A DNA stretch of 64,000 bases, taken from positions 1,922,001 through 1,986,000 of the forward strand of contig CM035311.1 of assembly GCA_002900995.3 (NCBI GenBank), written 5' to 3'. Numbering within the stretch: the stretch's first letter is position 1; every line of letters starts with the position of its first letter. The notes under the pieces are model-generated. The model was not told the origin of the DNA and did no database searches. It worked only from the letters and a program-made list of their open reading frames with translations. The translations under genes and the position numbers were made by a program. Shown one piece after another: positions 56,755-64,000 of the stretch. The stretch is from Ganoderma boninense (lineage: Eukaryota > Basidiomycota > Agaricomycetes > Polyporales > Polyporaceae).

Positions 56755-59546
56755 TCAAAAGTTTCCAATCCTGAGATGCTCGTCACAATTGAGAATAAAC
56801 CTGGTGTAAAAGCGAATCGACTGGATCCAGGCTTCGGCTCGTACGGCTGGCGATTGCGAGCACAAAAGAGGTTAGTGTCTTCTGCTATCATCATAAAGCC
56901 CACGCCCACCTTCATTGACGGTATGCAAGCCATTGTATAGGTCCTTGTCGCCCAGGTGGCTGTACCGAATGATGTTCCTCGTCAAGTCCCAGTAAAAGCG
57001 TGTATCTACGTCAAGCGGTAATGAGCTCACGGGTATCATGGGGGGAATGGGGGCGCTATTTTACCTGTGTTACCAAGTGCAAGTTGGGGCGTAACGACCA
57101 CTCCGCGTGCATTATATCCCGCCGCGCTCTGCAGTGTCGCCTTGATAGTCCCCGCGAGTATCTGATAGGGGTCGTCCGGACCTGTGGGCGTAATGGGGGA
57201 GGGAAGCAGGCCGGAATACAAAGAGTCCGAAAGTCGGACGTGCCCTCCGCTACCACCTCCGGCAGGTTCCCAATACCCGAACGCGTCCATGGACAGGTTG
57301 AACTGCTCTGCGAGGGGGAGAACGACATTCTTGACGTGAGCCTGTACATCGACGAGTCCGCTGTGCTGCGCAATCCGGTGGTTGACGACGACGGCTGCAA
57401 GCTCTGGCAGTGCATTCACCTTGACACCACCCGAGATGAGGTCGACGGCCTGTGTCGTGCGAAGGAAGGCGTCGTATATCGGGAATGTCTGGAGAAGGGC
57501 ATCCTTGAGCTCCTCAAGCGCATCTGCGGCGCCGCTCTCACCATGACGACGGGCCTTGTCCCCCTTCCCCCAGCTAAATATCGAAAGAAAATCGTCAAAG
57601 GCGAGCCTGAGCTCCGCCCATGCATCCTTGAACTCTTCGATGAAGTCGATCCCCTCTTCTTTCAGCTCGCGCCAGTCGTCCTTGAACTCCTGTGTGTCTT
57701 CATTCCAGTCATCTCGCGCCTCTTGTATGGCCTCCCGCATTGTCATGCTGGCATGATTGCGCGACCGTCGTGCCTTGTACTTGGCGCGCATCTCCGCTCG
57801 TCGAACATCGCGCGATGCTTGTCGTGCAGCTCGGGCATCTTTCCTAGCTTTCAGTTCAGCCCACTCGCGATCAGACGCCTCCACAGAGATTCCACTATCA
57901 TCAGAGTCTGCGGCCTGGAATGCGAGCTGGCGAAGGTCCTCAGGGAAAGAGGGGCCATATGTAGCAGCGCACATGGTCGAGTTATAGGGACCTCCGCCTC
58001 GCTCGAGCACTGCTTGGTGTGGCTGGGCCTCTAGAGCAACGACCATTGCGGAGAGAACACCGATCGCTGTGTGTGGCGGAGGTACGCTGGAGTGCCCCCC
58101 TTTGGTGGTGACCTCGATGCGAACATCGAGATAGCCTTTTTCCGACAGAGAAGGCATCGCGAAGATTACATCATCCCCGTAGGGCGTGCCGTAGTAATCT
58201 TGAAAAAAACTGAATATCTCGCAGTGATAATTCAGGGTACGAATGGTGCTCACCGCCTTCATCGAGCAAGATAGCGAAGCCGTCTCGGCCGAATTTCCGT
58301 TCAAGGTACTGTGAGAGCTGACCGGCACCCTGATATGACAGCAAACTCAGTCTGAGAGCCTAGTACGAATCAATGAGTGCGGGGCATTGTACCTCCATGC
58401 CAGACGCTTCTTCGTCAAAACCAAAAGCCCACACGAAGGTGCGGGTCGGCTTGAACCCTTGCTCGAGAAGAGCATCAATGGCATGCCTGCATCCATTCGT
58501 TATAGGTGACTCCCCAGTAAGTGGCATTAGACAACTTACAAAGACGCAATGAGGTCTGCCTTATCATCACCGCTGCCACGGCCCCAGATCCACGTCCCTG
58601 GAAGGTAATCAAAATGAGATCCAAGGGAGTCGGGGGTTCCTCAACCGTTCACTTGCCATCGTAGTGTCCGGAATATGGCGGGTGGACCCAGTCCTTTGCC
58701 GTCGCGGGGTCAACAGGGACAACGTCTTGGGAATGGGGTGTCAGAAATGTAGGGCGACGCTACAGTCTTCCAAACTTACCTTGGTGGGCTGTTATTAAGA
58801 CGGGATATAGAAAGGGGTCTAAACCCTCCCAATGCAACACAATGCCGTATGTATTGACCTTGGTCACTTCAAGGGTCGAAAACCTAGTGCGGATCAATAA
58901 GTTTGCCGCGAACACAGCGCGACATAGCTCTTACACAGTAGGAAACGTCCTCTCCAAGTAATCGTGGAACTTGGCGAACACGTCCCATCGGGAATCTATG
59001 CCCACTGGTCCCAAATCGTCGTACACTTCAGTTCTAGAGGTCGCGGTCAGTGAAAGTCGTCGACATTATGACAATTCCGCACAAACTGACGGGATTTGCA
59101 CAGCACCCCCAAGCACTCCATACGCGCTGAGTTTGTAGTCGTCACGAGCGTATAGCGTGTCCAGGGTCTCAGCAAGGTCGGTGTGGCGTACAGGGAGCAG
59201 CGCTGGAACTTGCGGGCACAACTCCGAAGACGCATTTGGAGGTAGAGCTCCTAATTGCGTTGACCGGGGCGCCTCCAAAACCTCCTCGCGATCCCAGAGC
59301 CAACCGAGGCAAGCGATGCTTAGCAGCAAGGAGGAAAACAGGAGCACAGCCAAAGCTACACAATTGTTCCGGCGGTGCCGAACCGTGGCTTTATCAGGGA
59401 CATCCTTGACGGAAGACACAGAAATGGGAGGATTTGAGGAGTTCTTCAAGGTCGACTTCTTCTGAAGAGTTGAGTCCGTGTCCTAGGTTAGAAGACTGAT
59501 TATCCTTGTATCGAAAGACAGCGCTCAGTACCTTAGACGAATCCAT
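56755..59546 (-). CDS. M20 metallopeptidase, carboxypeptidase S / PM20D1-like, copy 3, with charged insertion
   Basis: The proposed start is ATG 59546 (MDSSK), spliced to DTDSTLQKKSTLKNSS..., since the next exon has no ATG before its membrane helix (CVALAVLLFSSLLLSIACLG). Active-site elements: AHQ|DVVPVDP with an intron in the Asp codon, as in copy 2; TWIWGRGSGDDKADLIAS; FDEEASGME; and GGHSSVPPPHTAIGVL. It then carries about 130 extra residues (about 57515-57905): a basic half rich in KARKDARAARQ-type sequence followed by an acidic, Trp-containing half with EFKDDWREL and EFKDAWAEL. The normal fold resumes at RTTQAVDLISGGVKVNALPE and ends NCDEHLRIGNF at TGA 56757-56755. One intron uses a GC donor (58651-58656). 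The insertion is in frame and lacks stops, so it is translated. Confidence 0.85.
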
Positions 59547-60166
59547 GCAGCTCCGGGTGTCACGGTCCCGTCGAACTGCACGGATGGTGAGCATTCAAAG
59601 GCGTGCGCTGACATGGCAAAGTTCTCACTCACCTTCAATCGCTTTACTATGCCCGGATAGTCACTGGCAGTGACTTGAGTGCTCCGGCGTCAGGACTGCA
59701 GCCGGACCGTGTTGGTATGATACAATCAGCGAAGGGGTGTGAGGACAGTGACGACCACCAGGGGTCCAAGAAGAAGCGGCTGCATGCTGTTGGGAGAAGC
59801 GGGCACGGCCTGGGTCCCGAAGCCGCCGCAGTAACAAACCTTCTCAGCCCCATTTGGCAAGTGGCGGTGATTCCCGGTTGCCCGGACCAGAGCTCCCCGG
59901 AGAAAGGGGTTCGGTGACCTGGAAAACAGGACTCAAATGTAACCGTGGATATGTACTACAGCATCCCTCGCGACGTAGTGTAGTATGATACATGGTAATG
60001 TAAACTATACAGAGACTACTGCAAGACAGCGTCAAGCGTTCATAATGATGAATCATAAACAATCATGGTTTCCTAAAGGACAACTCGCTCCGGTTGAACA
60101 GGACGACGAGGACTTGACGGCAACAAGATAAGCTGGGAACGGTGCCGTACATATATGTACAGAAGA
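59547..60166. other. Intergenic region, promoter of M20 copy 3 and 3' flank of the C2H2 factor
   Basis: 620 bp. Left part is leader and promoter of M20 copy 3; right part is AT-rich 3' flank. No further gene. Confidence 0.45.
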
Positions 60167-62459
60167 CTACTTGCCGGCCGCCACAGCGGTGGCCGGCGGT
60201 TCGGTAGCTTTCCTCTTGTGTACGTTCATGTGTCGTGCCAGTTGATCCGGCCGTGCGAAGGACTTGTTGCAACCGGGTTCGGTGCACGAATACGGCCGTG
60301 CTCCGGTATGCGTTCGCAACTGGTTCGTGTTACGTACGTAAACCACTGCATCACATACGCAAGACTTAGATCAAGACTCACATGTTTCGACAAATTGGAG
60401 GACTCCGAGAAGGCTCTACACACGAGCATATGTCAACAAGGATGTAGATTACGAGCATGATGCCTGCTTGCCTGTCGCAATACGTGCACTTGAACGGCTT
60501 GCTTCCGTTGTGCGTCCGCTTGTGTATCGTCAACGCACCTGCAATTGCAAAGGCCTTACCACATCCCGGGAAGTCGCAGGCATACGGTTCTAACAGGAAG
60601 AATCTCTGAGTCTCATAGCAAAGATTGCAAACGTGCGCCACCCACTTTCTTGCGTGTGCCTCCGCATATGCTGCGCCAGAGTCGCAGCCTCGGAGAAGTT
60701 CTGCGAGCACACACTACACTGGAACGGTCGGTGCCCCGTATGACTCTACACACCCACCATAAACACCTCGCCTCATGTCTCAGAGAGGGGGGAGGAGGGG
60801 GATGTCACGCACCTGCATGTGCCGTGAGATCTTCTGCTTGCTCGCGAACCCGTTGTCGCCGTTGCGCGCGCAGCCCTCCCAGTAACAGTCGTAGTGCGCG
60901 CGCCCGCTCCCTATGTGCGCCGACGCGATGTGCTCCGTCAGCGCATCGCACGCTACAAAGGTCTGCCCGCACCCCGACCATCGGCACACGTGCGACGCGG
61001 CGTTTGAGCAGTCGTGCTCGGGCACCGGCGTCGGTGGGCCCCCGATGGGCACACCCCCATCGCTCGCCGTCGTCGCTGGAGAAACCGCAGGCGACGTGAG
61101 GGCCGGGGTGTGCGGGTGCGGGTGTGGATGGGCGTGGTGGTGAGAAGGGTGCGTGCCGTCGTGGGCATCCGTGGGAAAACTAGGCATCCGCATCGAGAGC
61201 CCCAAGTGGTCCTGGAGGAAGTGGCTCATGAGCATGTCCATCAGATTAAACGGGTTCCCAGAGGACGGCCCCGGGACGGACTGCGAGCTGGGGTAGAGCT
61301 GGCAGTCGCCCCACAGACACGCCAGGGAGTCCATCCCGGGTTGCTCAGGCTGGAACCCGTGCTGGCCATCCGAGGTTGGAGGCGTGAGGTAGGACGTGCC
61401 CAACGATGCTGCGGTGGAAGGGAGCCGAAGATGTTGTAAATTGACATGGCCGACTAGATCCGACAGCGAGTTGAACGTCGCAAAACAGCCATTCCACTTG
61501 CATTGCAAGATCGGCGCAGGCTGTCGGGTATGCAGCGCGGATGCCGGCAGAGGGGGTATGCTGGGTGAAGGAAGGGTGTTTTGTGTCTGCGGCTGTGAGA
61601 ACGGCGACGGAGAAGATTCAAAGGCGGGACTTGGCACCAGCTGTGGGGTCGATGTGGCGGAATCGAGCGGTGGAAACGGGAGGGGATCCTGTGACCGAAT
61701 TGCCGGGGGTTGTGATGATCCAGAAAGCTGAAAATCGATAGCCTGGTCGTTCATGAAGGAGTAATCGGTGCTTCCGGCTTGGGGCACATAGTTCCTCATG
61801 TCTGGGTGATCGAAATGATACTCGTTGCAGCATTGAAACTGAAGACGTCGATTAGCATCGAGCCAACCATTTTGTGCGACAGAGCACCAACGGACAACGA
61901 AGGTTGAAAAAAAAAGATGACTCACAAGCTGGTCAAAAACTGTGCAGTCAAACTCTCCAGGACACTGTTCTCCGGGGCATTCTTTGCCGCATGGTTGGGC
62001 AGCGGTGAAGGGTTCACACGACGATGGTTCGTGGTGGTCGTCGCTGCACGCGACGACGATGCATTGGTCAGTGCACTGGGGGGTGAACGGAAGGGCACAG
62101 GACCCGTCGTCGCACTGGCTTTGGGTGCAATCGTCGGTGCAGTCATGGGTGCATTCCTGGCACTCGTAGTTGGTGTCAGCCGCCGTGAAGGCGCAGTCGT
62201 CCATGCCGTCACAGGCAGGTTGGAACATGGAAGGCGCGACTATTGGCGACGGCACTTGGTTTGTGCTCCTCAGAGCGGAGAAGTGCTCGTAGTAGAGGAT
62301 GGAGGGGGGTTGGACAAGGACCTGTGGGGGTCGGCGACGGAAGATGGGCGACCCGGAAAAGGAGTAGGCGGAACGAGAGTTGGAGGGCGTGGGGTTCAAA
62401 TGGGCATGAGGGGGCGCTGAGGGAGGAGGAGATCGGCTGGGATGGGCCATCGTCGCCAT
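60167..62459 (-). CDS. C2H2 zinc-finger factor, ZAP1-like zinc-responsive regulator
   Basis: ATG at 62459 ([20 protein letters not shown]). Residues about 80-170 form a Cys-rich region with 16 cysteines in about 88 residues (CDGMDDC..., [12 protein letters not shown]..., [10 protein letters not shown]). Next come two spaced CxWxGC-type fingers ([26 protein letters not shown]...), a His-rich run, a [20 protein letters not shown] finger, and a C-terminal array: [54 protein letters not shown] and [20 protein letters not shown], ending VAAGK at TAG 60169-60167. Paired WxxC fingers plus a C-terminal array ending in the ESSNLSKH finger matches yeast Zap1, the activator of zinc-uptake genes. Orthology is likely but not computed. 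Confidence 0.78.
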
Positions 62460-63298
62460 CTACTGTATGCATAGGCACTGAAGCGAGTACCCTCCCAGTC
62501 GCAGTCTCTCAGCTCCCCCCTTACATAAGCCCCTCTCTCCCTTCCAGTAGACGCCCTCGTTCTGCCCGCCGATTGGCTCGGCGCCACGCCCGTCCCGCCA
62601 CCGTCTTCCTGACAGCTTCCCCGGTCAAGAATCGTCCACGACCTTGCCCGTGCCTCTCAATCCAACCAATTGGCTGCTCCGTCTCGAGGGCGTTGAATAG
62701 CACCAGATCCGCCTCTCTCAGATAAGCTCATCCTCCTCGCAGAGGCCCAATAGCCGTCCCTGCTCAGTCCTCTCTCCGCTAGCCGCGTGGTAAGTTGCGT
62801 CCGACTTCGTACATCAGCACACACGCGTGGTCGTAACACACACCGTTACCGACCGGTTGAACCATACCGACATGAACAGCGTGATAAAATGCTCAAGCAG
62901 TTTTTTGTCTCCCGATCGACATGAGGTTCGGAGCCGGAAGTGACACTTACCAAACTTGTACATATGCTTCAACTCGTCGGCAGCAAGCGTTGGAAGGATC
63001 GACAGGAACGTCAAAATGAATCATAAGATGTAGAGACTATTCCGTTCCGCTGGATATTATGTATACGTGAGCACTGCCACTAACGGGTTGCCTGCATGCA
63101 CGCAGACAGTGCCTGAAACTCGTCGTCATTTTCGTGCATTCCTATCCCGCAATCCCGTGGCAGTCCACTGCAGAGGCAATCCAACTTCGACACAAGGTAT
63201 TTGGGAGTGATGGAGGGAGACGATCCATTCTTTATGATTATACACCAGTCTAATGCTATTATGAACAAGAAACGGCCACTTATCATCCGAGACCATGG
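62460..63298. promoter_or_regulatory. Promoter of the ZAP1-like gene and 3' flank of the LRR-like gene
   Basis: About 840 bp. Two CCAAT motifs near 62566 and 62661 lie within 210 bp of the ZAP1-like start. I saw no good match to the yeast Zap1 site ACCTTNAAGGT. Confidence 0.4.
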
Positions 63299-64000
63299 CT
63301 AACTGGAAAAATTGTCCCGCTCGTACACTACCTCAGCACCGAACCGCTTACAACTCCGCTTCAGCTCCATGAGCGCAATAGGATCAGGGGTACCCGAGCG
63401 AACGACAATTCGCGGCTTGACGTTCCTCTGGAAGAGTCCATCCTCCAGAGCTGGTAACAACGCCCATGCCATCATCATCTCCCTGGACAGTGAGACGACT
63501 GGATCATGAAGCACCAACGTCCGGACGGACGGAGGAAGTGGTCCAAACATGAACAGCCCCGCGGGGTGAGTGATCTCCAACGTCTCTACGTTTGGACAGA
63601 TCTGCAACATCCCTGCCACAACCCTCGGTGTCACGCCGGACAACGAGAGGTGTCGCACGTTGGGGAGGGTGACGCGCCCCGCCGTCTCGCGGCTGTATAT
63701 CGACCGCAAGTACTCCGCAAACGGTGTCATCGTAGGGCGCGTGAACGAGTAGTCGATGGAGAGGTGCGTGACCTGAGGCGGGAACGTCTGAGCGTCGAGT
63801 TGCTCGAAGACATCCGCGAAGCTCCGGTCCGTGAAGCGGAGCGAGACGTGTCGGAGGTTGGGGAGGCGGTCGTGAGTCGTGATGCGATGCAGGACCGTCG
63901 AGACGGCCATGGACGCCTCATCCGTCTGGGAACGCAGCCAAAGGCCTACAGCGCTCGGGTCCTCGGAGAGACCACTGGGCGGGACGCTCCTGGACACGTG
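63299..64000 (-). CDS. LRR / F-box-like protein, 3' end only
   Basis: The reading frame is open from the right edge to TAA at 63301-63299, about 233 residues. It has repeated LRR-like segments: LPNLRHVSLRFTD, PPQVTHLSIDYSF, LPNVRHLSLSGVTPRVVAGM, CPNVETLEITHP and LPPSVRTLVLHDPVV. This is the pattern of the large Agaricomycete F-box/LRR family, whose F-box would be at the N-terminus outside the window. The first in-window codon near the edge is not an ATG, so the gene is cut. Specific target unknown. Confidence 0.6.
   Translation of the reverse strand, partial: HVSRSVPPSGLSEDPSAVGLWLRSQTDEASMAVSTVLHRITTHDRLPNLRHVSLRFTDRSFADVFEQLDAQTFPPQVTHLSIDYSFTRPTMTPFAEYLRSIYSRETAGRVTLPNVRHLSLSGVTPRVVAGMLQICPNVETLEITHPAGLFMFGPLPPSVRTLVLHDPVVSLSREMMMAWALLPALEDGLFQRNVKPRIVVRSGTPDPIALMELKRSCKRFGAEVVYERDNFSS

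Overview
The window looks like nuclear DNA of a filamentous basidiomycete, most likely an Agaricomycete such as a polypore. Evidence: GC-rich genes packed on both strands, many spliceosomal introns of about 50-75 nt with GTRNGT..YAG borders, a U2AF65-type splicing factor, a family-typical single-pass extracellular/cytoplasmic protein, and fungal transcription factors. No tRNA, rRNA, CRISPR array, prokaryotic operon, virus or intact transposon was found. Coordinates of multi-exon genes run from start codon to stop codon and include introns.

Layout from left to right: the 5' part of a PTA1/symplekin gene (-) diverging from V-ATPase subunit G (+); a Zn2Cys6 transcription factor (-); ribosomal P2 (-) diverging from RPS15 (+); a LIM-RhoGAP protein (-); an M20 (carboxypeptidase S/PM20D1-like) membrane peptidase, copy 1 (-); mitochondrial ribosomal protein mL44 (+); an F-BAR/DEP/RhoGAP protein with two apparent frameshifts (+); histone H2A (-); an M50B-like membrane protease (+); FIS1 (-) diverging from COX23 (+); two tandem amidases (-); U2AF65 (-) diverging from an SLC35F-type transporter (+); an unknown Trp/Asn-Gly-rich membrane protein with a frameshift (-); a HAUS4-like augmin subunit (+); M20 copy 2 (-); a single-pass surface protein (+); M20 copy 3 with a charged insertion (-); a ZAP1-like C2H2 factor with a Cys-rich N-terminal region (-); and the 3' end of an LRR-like gene (-).

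Most genes are housekeeping (transcript processing, translation, mitochondria, vacuole acidification, Rho signalling). The accessory flavour comes from two duplicated families of amide-bond hydrolases: two amidases and three membrane-anchored M20 peptidases. The most unusual sequence features are a roughly 130-residue charged insertion in M20 copy 3, three genes whose first coding exon is only the ATG, several microexons, an F-BAR RhoGAP with Glu at the arginine-finger position, three apparent one-base deletions in short C/G runs, a Cys-rich candidate metal-sensing region in the ZAP1-like factor, and a repeated hairpin unit in the H2A/M50 intergenic region. I found no convincing wholly new multi-gene system.
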